A DNA stretch of 64,000 nt, taken from Auanema rhodensis. Its lineage: Eukaryota > Nematoda > Chromadorea > Rhabditida > Rhabditidae. The notes below the pieces were generated by a model, which was not told where the DNA came from, did not search any database, and saw only the letters and a list, made by a program, of their open reading frames with translations. Position numbers and translations under genes: made by a program. The stretch's first letter is position 1. The number at the start of each line of letters is the position of its first letter. The stretch covers positions 17,492,501 through 17,556,500 of the forward strand of contig OZ059899.1 of the NCBI GenBank assembly GCA_964057225.1, written 5' to 3'. Positions 38,172-50,546 of the stretch are shown here, piece after piece.

Positions 38172-38750
38172 TCACCCTGAAGAATTAATTTTTTTGTTGA
38201 ATAACAATGTCCATCGTCTTCGCCTTAAAAAAAAATCTAAAAACATCTACTTTTTGTGAAATTATTTTGAAATTTTTAGGGAAAATTTTTGTCAAAATGT
38301 TTTTGGAAGCAATGTTGAGTGTACATGGAAACTCAACATACACTAATGCATCATTTTTCAAACGATCATAACTAATTTTTGTATTGAGCGTTTCTCAATG
38401 TAGTATAGTGCATTCGATGCGGATTTTTAAGCTGCGTCGATCTATGTTATCAGATTTGCGCTATCTTAAAAATGCACCGAGATATCAACTGATATAAGTT
38501 CACACTTATATCCTCGATTTTCAACCTGAAGAATTAATTTTTTTGTTGAATAACATTGTCCATCGTTTTCGCCTTGAAAAAAGAAATCTAAAAACATCTA
38601 CTTTTTGTAAAATTATTTTGAAATTTTTAGGGAAAATTTTTGTCAAAAAGTTTTTGGAAGCAATGTTGAGTGTACATGGAAACTCAACATACACTAATGC
38701 ATCATTTTTCAAACGATCATAACTAATTTTTGTATTGAGCGTTTCTCAAT
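33964..38750. repeat. Five-monomer block duplicated 9 monomers apart (+3156 bp)
   Basis: 33964 to about 35650 corresponds to 37120 to about 38800, carrying AAGATCACAC (near 34291 and 37447), TTTGTTAAAAAG, two P-type monomers of 350 and 349 bp, and the CTTGAAAAAAGAAATC monomer (35365 and 38521). It overlaps the 13-monomer displacement, so this region has been duplicated in more than one register. Confidence 0.8.
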
Positions 38751-38871
38751 GTAGTATAGTGCATTCGATGCGGATTTTTAAGCTGCGTCGATCTATGTTA
38801 TCAGATTTGCGCTATCTTTAAAATGCACCGATATATCAACTGATATAAGTTCACACTTATATCCTCGATTT

Positions 38872-41800
38872 TCACCCTGAAGAATTAATTTTTTTGTTGA
38901 ATAACATTGTCCATCGTTTTCGCCTTGAAAAAAGAAATCTAAAAACATCTACTTTTTGTAAAATTATTTTGAAATTTTTAGGGAAAATTTTTGTCAAAAT
39001 GTTTTTGGAAGCAATGTTGAGTGTACATGGAAACTCAACATACACTAATGCATCATTTTTCAAACGATCATAACTAATTTTTGTATTGAGCGTTTCTCAA
39101 TGTAGTATAGTGCATTCGATGCGGATTTTTAAGCTGCGTCGATCTATGTTATCAGATTTGCGCTATCTTTAAAATGCACCGATATATCAACTGATATAAG
39201 TTCACACTTATATCCTCGATTTTCACCCTGAAGAATTAATTTTTTTGTTGAATAACATTGTCCATCGTCTTCGCCTTGAAAGAAGGAATCTAAAAACATC
39301 TACTTTTCGTGAAATTATTTTGAAATTTTTAGGGAAAATTTTTGTCAAAATGTTTTTGAAAGCAATGTTGAGTGTACATGGAAACTCAACATACACTAAT
39401 GCATCATTTTTCAAACGATCATAACTAATTTTTGTATTGAGCGTTTCTCAATGTAGTATAGTGCATTCGATGCGGATTTTTAAGCTGCGTCGATCTATGT
39501 TATCAGATTTGCGCTATCTTTAAAATGCACCGATATATCAACTGATATAAGTTCACACTTATATCCTCGATTTTCACCCTGAAGAATTAATTTTTTTGTT
39601 GAATAACATTGTCCATCGTCTTCACCTTGAAAAAAGGAATCTAAAAACATCTACTTTTTGTAAAATTATTTTGAAATTTTTAGGGAAAATTTTTGTCAAA
39701 ATGTTTTTGGAAGCAATGTTGAGTGTACATGGAAACTCAACATACACTAATGCATCATTTTTCAAACGATCATAACTAATTTTTGTATTGAGCGTTTCTC
39801 AATGTAGTATAGTGCATTCGATGCGGATTTTTAAGCTGCGTCGATCTATGTTATCAGATTTGCGCTATCTTTAAAATGCACCGATATATCAACTGATATA
39901 AGTTCACACTTATATCCTCGATTTTCACCCTGAAGAATTAATTTTTTTGTTGAATAACATTGTCCATCGTTTTCGCCTTGAAAAACGAAATCTAAAAACA
40001 TCTACTTTTTGTAAAATTATTTTGAAATTTTTAGGGAAAATTTTTGTCAAAATGTTTTTGGAAGCAATGTTGAGTGTACATGGAAACTCAACATACACTA
40101 ATGCATCATTTTTCAAACGATCATAACTAATTTTTGTATTGAGCGTTTCTCAATGTAGTATAGTGCATTCGATGCGGATTTTTAAGCTGCGTCGATCTAT
40201 GTTATCAGATTTGCGCTATCTTTAAAATGCACCGATATATCAACTGATATAAGTTCACACTTATATCCTCGATTTTCACCCTGAAGAATTAATTTTTTTG
40301 TTGAATAACATTGTCCATCGTCTTCACCTTGAAAAAAGGAATCTAAAAACATCTACTTTTTGTAAAACTATTTTGAAATTTTTAGGGAAAATTTTTGTCA
40401 AAATGTTTTTGGAAGCAATGTTGAGTGTACATGGAAACTCAACATACACTAATGCATCATTTTTCAAACGATCATAACTAATTTTTGTATTGAGCGTTTC
40501 TCAATGTAGTATAGTGCATTCGATGCGGATTTTTAAGCTGCGTCGATCTATGTTATCAGATTTGCGCTAGCTTAAAAATGCACCGAGATATCAACTGATA
40601 TAAGTTCACACTTATATCCTCGATTTTCAACCTGGAGAATTAATTTCTTCGTTGAATAACAATGTCCATCGTCTTCGCCTTAAAAAAAAAAATCTAAAAA
40701 TATCTACTTTTTGTGAAATTATTTTGAAATTTTTAGGGAAAATTTTTGTCAAAAAGTTTTTGGAAGCAATGTTGAGTGTACATGGAAACTCAACATACAC
40801 TAATGCATCATTTTTCAAACGATCATAACTAATTTTTGTATTGAGCGTTTCTCAATGTAGTATAGTGCATTCGATGCGGATTTTTAAGCTGCGTCGATCT
40901 GTGTTATCAGATTTGCGCTAGCTTAAAAATGCACCGAGATATCAACTGAAATAAGTTAACACATATATCCTCAATTTTCACCCTGAAGAATTAATTTTTT
41001 TGTTGAATAACATTGTCCATCGTCTTCACCTTGAAAAAAGGAATCTAAAAACATCTACTTTTTGTGAAATTATTTTGAAATTTTTAGGGAAAATTTTTGT
41101 CAAAATGTTTTTGAAAGCAATGTTGAGTGTACATGGAAACTCAACATACACTAATGCATCATTTTTCAAACGATCATGACTAATTTTTGTATTGAGCGTT
41201 TCTCAATGTAGTATAGTGCCTTCGATGCGGATTTTTAAGCTGCGTCGATCTGTGTTATCAGATTTGCGCTATCTTTAAAATGCACCGATATATCAACTGA
41301 TATAAGTTCACACATATATCCTCGATTTTCACCCTGAAGAATTAATTTTTTTGTTGAATAACATTGTCCATCGTCTTCACCTTGAAAAAAGGAATCTAAA
41401 AACATCTACTTTTTGTGAAATTATTTTGAAATTTTTAGGGAAAATTTTTGTCAAAAAGTTTTTGGAAGCAATGTTGAGTGTACATGGAAACTCAACATAC
41501 ACTAATGCATCATTTTTCAAACGATCATAACTAATTTTCGTATTAAGCGTTTCTCAATGTAGTATAGTGCATTCGATGCGGATTTTTAAGCTGCGTCGAT
41601 CTGTGTTATCAGATTTGCGCTAGCTTAAAAATGCACCGAGATATCAACTGAAATAAGTTAACACATATATCCTCAATTTTCACCCTGAAGAATTAATTTT
41701 TTTGTTGAATAACATTGTCCATCGTCTTCACCTTGAAAAAAGGAATCTAAAAACATCTACTTTTTGTAAAATTATTTTGAAATTTTTAGGTAAAATTTTT

Positions 41801-44136
41801 GTCAAAATGTTTTTGAAAGCAATGTTGAGTGTACATGGAAACTCAACATACACTAATGCATCATTTTTCAAACGATCATGACTAATTTTTGTATTGAGCG
41901 TTTCTCAATGTAGTATAGTGCATTCGATGCGGATTTTTAAGCTGCGTCGATCTGTGTTATCAGATTTGCGCTATCTTTAAAATGCACCGAGATATCAACT
42001 GATATAAGTTCACACTTATATCCTCGATTTTCACCCTGAAAAATTGATTTTTTCGTTGAATAACATTGTCCATCGTCTTTGCCTTGAAAAAAGGAATCTA
42101 AAAACATCTACTTTTTGTAAAATTATTTTGAAATTTTCAGGTAAAATTTTTGTCAAAATGTTTTTGAAAGCAATGTTGAGTGTACATGGAAACTCAACAT
42201 ACACTAATGCATCATTTTTCAAACGATCATGACTAATTTTTGTATTGAGCGTTTCTCAATGTAGTATAGTGCCTTCGATGCGGATTTTCAAGCTGCGTCG
42301 ATCTATGTTATCAGATTTGCGCTATCTTTAAAATGCACCGATATATCAACTGATATAAGTTCACACTTATATCCTCGATTTTCACCCTGAAGAATTAATT
42401 TTTTTGTTGAATAACCTTGTCCATCGTCTTCGCCTTGAAAAAAGGAATCTAAAAACATCTACTTTTTGTGAAATTATTTTGAAATTTTCAGGGAAAATTT
42501 TTGTCAAAATGTTTTTGGAAGCAATGTTGAGTGTACATGGAAACTCAACATACACTAATGCATCATTTTTCAAACGATCATAACTAATTTTTGTATTGAG
42601 CGTTTCTCATTGTAGTATAGTGCATTCGATGCGGATTTTTAAGCTGCGTCGATCTATGTTATCAGATTTGCGCTATCTTTAAAATGCACCGATATATCAA
42701 CTGATATAAGTTCACACTTATATCCTCGATTTTCACCCTGAAGAATTAATTTTTTTGTTGAATAACATTGTCCATCGTTTTCGCCTTGAAAAACGAAATC
42801 TAAAAACATCTACTTTTTGTAAAATTATTTTGAAATTTTTAGGGAAAATTTTTGTCAAAATGTTTTTGGAAGCAATGTTGAGTGTACATGGAAACTCAAC
42901 ATACACTAATGCATCATTTTTCAAACGATCATAACTAATTTTTGTATTGAGCGTTTCTCAATGTAGTATAGTGCATTCGATGCGGATTTTTAAGCTGCGT
43001 CGATCTATGTTATCAGATTTGCGCTATCTTTAAAATGCACCGATATATCAACTGATATAAGTTCACACTTATATCCTCGATTTTCACCCTGAAGAATTAA
43101 TTTTTTTGTTGAATAACATTGTCCATCGTTTTCGCCTTGAAAAACGAAATCTAAAAACATCTACTTTTTGTAAAATTATTTTGAAATTTTTAGGGAAAAT
43201 TTTTGTCAAAATGTTTTTGGAAGCAATGCTGAGTGTACATGGAAACTCAACATACACTAATGCATCATTTTTCAAACGATCATAACTAATTTTTGTATTG
43301 AGCGTTTCTCAATGTAGTATAGTGCATTCGATGCGGATTTTTAAGCTGCGTCGATCTAAGTTATCAGATTTGCGCTATCTTAAAAATGCACCGATATATC
43401 AACTGATATAAGTTCACACTTATATCCTCGATTTTCACCCTGAAGAATTAATTTTTTTGTTGAATAACATTGTCCATCGTCTTCACCTTGAAAAAAGGAA
43501 TCTAAAAACATCTACTTTTTGTGAAATTATTTTGAAATTTTTAGGGAAAATTTTTGTCAAAAAGTTTTTGGAAGCAATGTTGAGTGTACATGGAAACTCA
43601 ACATACACTAATGCATCATTTTTCGAACGATCATAACTAATTTTCGTACTAAGCGTTTCTCAATGTAGTATAGTGCATTCGATGCGGATTTTTAAGCTGC
43701 GTCGATCTATGTTATCAGATTTGCGCTATCTTTAAAATGCACCGATATATCAACTGATATAAGTTCACACTTATATCCTCGATTTTCACCCTGAAGAATT
43801 AATTTTTTTGTTGAATAACATTGTCCATCGTCTTCACCTTGAAAAAAGGAATCTAAAAACATCTACTTTTTGTAAAACTATTTTGAAATTTTTAGGGAAA
43901 ATTTTTGTCAAAATGTTTTTGGAAGCAATGTTGAGTGTACATGGAAACTCAACATACACTAATGCATCATTTTTCAAACGATCATAACTAATTTTTGTAT
44001 TGAGCGTTTCTCAATGTAGTATAGTGCATTCGATGCGGATTTTTAAGCTGCGTCGATCTATGTTATCAAATTTGCGCTAGCTTAAAAATGCACCGAGATA
44101 TCAACTGATATAAGTTCACACTTATATCCTCGATTT
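38872..44136. repeat. Transition stretch of 351-bp monomers
   Basis: Fifteen monomers, mostly of the CTTCACCTTG and CTTGAAAAACGAAATC kinds, all 351 bp long. New variants first appear here: GATCATGACTAA (near 41175), TAGTGCCTTCG (near 41215), CCTGAAAAATTGAT (42038 on), AATAACCTTGTCC (near 42411) and GAAATAAGTTAAC (near 40948). These variants dominate further right, so this is where one subfamily set gives way to another. No gene or foreign insert is present. Confidence 0.75.
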
Positions 44137-45538
44137 TCAACCTGGAGAATTAATTTCTTCGTTGAATAACAATGTCCATCGTCTTCGCCTTAAAAAAAAA
44201 ATCTAAAAACATCTACTTTTTGTGAAATTATTTTGAAATTTTTAGGGAAAATTTTTGTCAAAAAGTTTTTGGAAGCAATGTTGAGTGTACATGGAAACTC
44301 AACATACACTAATGCATCATTTTTCAAACGATCATAACTAATTTTTGTATTGAGCGTTTCTCAATGTAGTATAGTGCATTCGATGCGGATTTTTAAGCTG
44401 CGTCGATCTATGTTATCAGATTTGCGCTATCTTTAAAATGCACCGATATATCAACTGATATAAGTTCACACTTATATCCTCGATTTTCACCCTGAAGAAT
44501 TAATTTTTTTGTTGAATAACATTGTCCATCGTTTTCGCCTTGAAAAACGAAATCTAAAAACATCTACTTTTTGTAAAATTATTTTGAAATTTTTAGGGAA
44601 AATTTTTGTCAAAAAGTTTTTGGAAGCAATGTTGAGTGTACATGGAAACTCAACATACACTAATGCATCATTTTTCAAACGATCATAACTAATTTTTGTA
44701 TTGAGCGTTTCTCAATGTAGTATAGTGCATTCGATGCGGATTTTTAAGCTGCGTCGATCTATGTTATCAAATTTGCGCTAGCTTAAAAATGCACCGAGAT
44801 ATCAACTGATATAAGTTCACACTTATATCCTCGATTTTCAACCTGGAGAATTAATTTCTTCGTTGAATAACAATGTCCATCGTCTTCGCCTTAAAAAAAA
44901 AATCTAAAAACATCTACTTTTTGTGAAATTATTTTGAAATTTTTAGGGAAAATTTTTGTCAAAAAGTTTTTGGAAGCAATGTTGAGTGTACATGGAAACT
45001 CAACATACACTAATGCATCATTTTTCAAACGATCATAACTAATTTTTGTATTGAGCGTTTCTCAATGTAGTATAGTGCATTCGATGCGGATTTTTAAGCT
45101 GCGTCGATCTATGTTATCAGATTTGCGCTATCTTTAAAATGCACCGATATATCAACTGATATAAGTTCACACTTATATCCTCGATTTTCACCCTGAAGAA
45201 TTAATTTTTTTGTTGAATAACATTGTCCATCGTTTTCGCCTTGAAAAACGAAATCTAAAAACATCTACTTTTTGTAAAATTATTTTGAAATTTTTAGGGA
45301 AAATTTTTGTCAAAAAGTTTTTGGAAGCAATGTTGAGTGTACATGGAAACTCAACATACACTAATGCATCATTTTTCAAACGATCATAACTAATTTTTGT
45401 ATTGAGCGTTTCTCAATGTAGTATAGTGCATTCGATGCGGATTTTTAAGCTGCGTCGATCTAAGTTATCAGATTTGCGCTATCTTAAAAATGCACCGATA
45501 TATCAACTGATATAAGTTCACACTTATATCCTCGATTT
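44137..45538. repeat. Dimer repeat of 701 bp, two copies
   Basis: 44137 with 44487 and 44838 with 45188 form two P plus CTTGAAAAACGAAATC dimers. Both P members have ACCTGGAGAATT, and the preceding monomer ends share GTTATCAAATTTGCG (near 44063 and 44765). The copies differ at GATCTAAGTTATC, found only after the second. Confidence 0.8.
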
Positions 45539-46240
45539 TCACCCTGAAGAATTAATTTTTTTGTTGAATAACATTGTCCATCGTCTTCACCTTGAAAAAC
45601 GAAATCTAAAAACATCTACTTTTTGTAAAATTATTTTGAAATTTTTAGGGAAAATTTTTGTCAAAAAGTTTTTGGAAGCAATGTTGAGTGTACATGGAAA
45701 CTCAACATACACTAATGCATCATTTTTCAAACGATCATAACTAATTTTTGTATTGAGCGTTTCTCAATGTAGTATAGTGCATTCGATGCGGATTTTTAAG
45801 CTGCGTCGATCTAAGTTATCAGATTTGCGCTATCTTAAAAATGCACCGATATATCAACTGATATAAGTTCACACTTATATCCTCGATTTTCACCCTGAAG
45901 AATTAATTTTTTTGTTGAATAACATTGTCCATCGTCTTCACCTTGAAAAAAGGAATCTAAAAACATCTACTTTTTGTGAAATTATTTTGAAATTTTTAGG
46001 GAAAATTTTTGTCAAAAAGTTTTTGGAAGCAATGTTGAGTGTACATGGAAACTCAACATACACTAATGCATCATTTTTCAAACGATCATAACTAATTTTC
46101 GTATTAAGCGTTTCTCAATGTAGTATAGTGCATTCGATGCGGATTTTTAAGCTGCGTCGATCTGTGTTATCAGATTTGCGCTAGCTTAAAAATGCACCGA
46201 GATATCAACTGAAATAAGTTAACACATATATCCTCAATTT

Positions 46241-47642
46241 TCACCCTGAAGAATTAATTTTTTTGTTGAATAACATTGTCCATCGTCTTCGCCTTGAAAA
46301 AAGGAATCTAAAAACATCTACTTTTTGTGAAATTATTTTGAAATTTTTAGGGAAAATTTTTGTCAAAAAGTTTTTGGAAGCAATGTTGAGTGTACATGGA
46401 AACTCAACATACACTAATGCATCATTTTTCAAACGATCATAACTAATTTTCGTATTAAGCGTTTCTCAATGTAGTATAGTGCATTCGATGCGGATTTTTA
46501 AGCTGCGTCGATCTGTGTTATCAGATTTGCGCTAGCTTAAAAATGCACCGAGATATCAACTGATATAAGTTCACACTTATATCCTCGATTTTCAACCTGA
46601 AGAATTAATTTCTTCGTTGAATAACAATGTCCATCGTCTTCGCCTTAAAAAAAAAATCTAAAAACATCTACTTTTTGTGAAATTATTTTGAAATTTTTAG
46701 TGAAAATTTTTGTCAAAAAGTTTTTGGAAGCAATGTTGAGTGTACATGGAAACTCAACATACACTAATGCATCATTTTTCAAACGATCATAACTAATTTT
46801 CGTATTAAGCGTTTCTCAATGTAGTATAGTGCATTCGAATCGGATTTTTAAGCTGCGTCGATCTGTGTTATCAGATTTGCGCTAGCTTAAAAATGCACCG
46901 AGATATCAACTGAAATAAGTTAACACATATATCCTCAATTTTCACCCTGAAGAATTAATTTTTTTGTTGAATAACATTGTCCATCGTCTTCGCCTTGAAA
47001 AAAGGAATCTAAAAACATCTACTTTTTGTGAAATTATTTTGAAATTTTTAGGGAAAATTTTTGTCAAAAAGTTTTTGGAAGCAATGTTGAGTGTACATGG
47101 AAACTCAACATACACTAATGCATCATTTTTCAAACGATCATAACTAATTTTCGTATTAAGCGTTTCTCAATGTAGTATAGTGCATTCGATGCGGATTTTT
47201 AAGCTGCGTCGATCTGTGTTATCAGATTTGCGCTAGCTTAAAAATGCACCGAGATATCAACTGATATAAGTTCACACTTATATCCTCGATTTTCAACCTG
47301 AAGAATTAATTTCTTCGTTGAATAACAATGTCCATCGTCTTCGCCTTAAAAAAAAAATCTAAAAACATCTACTTTTTGTGAAATTATTTTGAAATTTTTA
47401 GTGAAAATTTTTGTCAAAAAGTTTTTGGAAGCAATGTTGAGTGTACATGGAAACTCAACATACACTAATGCATCATTTTTCAAACGATCATAACTAATTT
47501 TCGTATTAAGCGTTTCTCAATGTAGTATAGTGCATTCGATGCGGATTTTTAAGCTGCGTCGATCTGTGTTATCAGATTTGCGCTAGCTTAAAAATGCACC
47601 GAGATATCAACTGAAATAAGTTAACACATATATCCTCAATTT
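46241..47642. repeat. Dimer repeat of 701 bp, two copies
   Basis: 46241 with 46592 and 46942 with 47293. Both second members are P-type with the private TTTTTAGTGAAAATT (near 46696 and 47397) and end with GAAATAAGTTAAC. The first copy alone has TTCGAATCGG (near 46835). Confidence 0.82.
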
Positions 47643-50546
47643 TCACCCTGAAGAATTAATTTTTTTGTTGAATAACATTGTCCATCGTCTTCGCCTTGAA
47701 AAAAGGAATCTAAAAACATCTACTTTTTGTAAAATTATTTTGAAATTTTTAGGTAAAATTTTTGTCAAAATGTTTTTGAAAGCAATGTTGAGTGTACATG
47801 GAAACTCAACATACACTAATGCATCATTTTTCAAACGATCATGACTAATTTTTGTATTGAGCGTTTCTCAATGTAGTATAGTGCCTTCGATGCGGATTTT
47901 TAAGCTGCGTCGATCTATGTTATCAGATTTGCGCTATCTTTAAAATGCACCGATATATCAACTGATATAAGTTCACACTTATATCCTCGATTTTCACCCT
48001 GAAGAATTAATTTTTTTGTTGAATAACCTTGTCCATCGTCTTCGCCTTGAAAAAAGGAATCTAAAAACATCTACTTTTTGTGAAATTATTTTGAAATTTT
48101 CAGGGAAAATTTTTGTCAAAATGTTTTTGGAAGCAATGTTGAGTGTACATGGAAACTCAACATACACTAATGCATCATTTTTCAAACGATCATAACTAAT
48201 TTTTGTATCGAGCGTTTCTCAATGTAGTATAGTGCATTCGATGCGGATTTTTAAGCTGCGTCGATCTATGTTATCAGATTTGCGCTAGCTTAAAAATGCA
48301 CCGAGATATCAACTGATATAAGTTCACACTTATATCCTCGATTTTCACCCTGAAGAATTAATTTTTTTGTTGAATAACAATGTCCATCGTCTTCGCCTTA
48401 AAAAAAAATCTAAAAACATCTACTTTTTGTGAAATTATTTTGAAATTTTTAGGGAAAATTTTTGTCAAAATGTTTTTGGAAGCAATGTTGAGTGTACATG
48501 GAAACTCAACATACACTAATGCATCATTTTTCAAACGATCATAACTAATTTTTGTATTGAGCGTTTCTCAATGTAGTATAGTGCATTCGATGCGGATTTT
48601 TAAGCTGCGTCGATCTATGTTATCAGATTTGCGCTATCTTAAAAATGCACCGAGATATCAACTGATATAAGTTCACACTTATATCCTCGATTTTCAACCT
48701 GAAGAATTAATTTTTTTGTTGAATAACATTGTCCATCGTTTTCGCCTTGAAAAAAGAAATCTAAAAACATCTACTTTTTGTAAAATTATTTTGAAATTTT
48801 TAGGGAAAATTTTTGTCAAAAAGTTTTTGGAAGCAATGTTGAGTGTACATGGAAACTCAACATACACTAATGCATCATTTTTCAAACGATCATAACTAAT
48901 TTTTGTATTGAGCGTTTCTCAATGTAGTATAGTGCATTCGATGCGGATTTTTAAGCTGCGTCGATCTATGTTATCAGATTTGCGCTATCTTTAAAATGCA
49001 CCGATATATCAACTGATATAAGTTCACACTTATATCCTCGATTTTCACCCTGAAGAATTAATTTTTTTGTTGAATAACATTGTCCATCGTCTTCGCCTTG
49101 AAAGAAGGAATCTAAAAACATCTACTTTTTGTGAAATTATTTTGAAATTTTTAGGGAAAATTTTTGTCAAAATGTTTTTGGAAGCAATGTTGAGTGTACA
49201 TGGAAACTCAACATACACTAATGCATCATTTTTCAAACGATCATAACTAATTTTTGTATTGAGCGTTTCTCAATGTAGTATAGTGCATTCGATGCGGATT
49301 TTTAAGCTGCGTCGATCTATGTTATCAGATTTGCGCTATCTTTAAAATGCACCGATATATCAACTGATATAAGTTCACACTTATATCCTCGATTTTCACC
49401 CTGAAGAATTAATTTTTTTGTTGAATAACATTGTCCATCGTCTTCACCTTGAAAAAAGGAATCTAAAAACATCTACTTTTTGTGAAATTATTTTGAAATT
49501 TTTAGGGAAAATTTTTGTCAAAAAGTTTTTGGAAGCAATGTTGAGTGTACATGGAAACTCAACATACACTAATGCATCATTTTTCAAACGATCATAACTA
49601 ATTTTCGTATTAAGCGTTTCTCAATGTAGTATAGTGCATTCGATGCGGATTTTTAAGCTGCGTCGATCTGTGTTATCAGATTTGCGCTATCTTTAAAATG
49701 CACCGAGATATCAACTGATATAAGTTCACACTTATATCCTCGATTTTCACCCTGAAAAATTGATTTTTTCGTTGAATAACATTGTCCATCGTCTTTGCCT
49801 TGAAAAAAGGAATCTAAAAACATCTACTTTTTGTAAAATTATTTTGAAATTTTTAGGTAAAATTTTTGTCAAAATGTTTTTGAAAGCAATGTTGAGTGTA
49901 CATGGAATCTCAACATACACTAATGCATCATTTTTCAAACGATCATGACTAATTTTTGTATTGAGCGTTTCTCAATGTAGTATAGTGCCTTCGATGCGGA
50001 TTTTTAAGCTGCGTCGATCTATGTTATCAGATTTGCGCTATCTTTAAAATGCACCGATATATCAACTGATATAAGTTCACACTTATATCCTCGATTTTCA
50101 CCCTGAAAAATTGATTTTTTCGTTGAATAACATTGTCCATCGTCTTTGCCTTGAAAAAAGGAATCTAAAAACATCTAATTTTTGTGAAATTATTTCGAAA
50201 TTTTTAGGTAAAATTTTTGTCAAAATGTTTTTGAAAGCAATGTTGAGTGTACATGGAAACTCAACATACACTAATGCATCATTTTTCAAACGATCATGAC
50301 TAATTTTTGTATTCAGCGTTTCTCAATGTAGTATAGTGCCTTCGATGCGGATTTTTAAGCTGCGTCGATCTATGTTATCAGATTTGCGCTATCTTTAAAA
50401 TGCACCGATATATCAACTGATATAAGTTCACACTTATATCCTCGATTTTCACCCTGAAGAATTAATTTTTTTGTTGAATAACATTGTCCATCGTCTTTGC
50501 CTTGAAAAAAGGAATCTAAAAACATCTAATTTTTGTGAAATTATTT
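47643..50546. repeat. Mixed 351-bp monomers with CTTTGCC and GATCATGAC variants
   Basis: Monomers at 47643, 47994, 48345, 48694, 49045, 49396, 49747, 50098 and 50449. 48345-49395 recalls 38172-39573, while 49747 and 50098 have CCTGAAAAATTGAT with GTCTTTGCC, and 50098 and 50449 share CATCTAATTTTTG and TATTCAGCG. The last monomer supplies the left end of the 2808-bp duplication. Confidence 0.7.

Noticed and set aside
42044-42232. 62-residue plus-strand frames in CCTGAAAAATTGAT monomers
   Set aside because: They start at TTG, overlap the minus-strand frame in the same satellite unit, and exist only because GAAGAATTAAT changed to GAAAAATTGAT. No coding signal.
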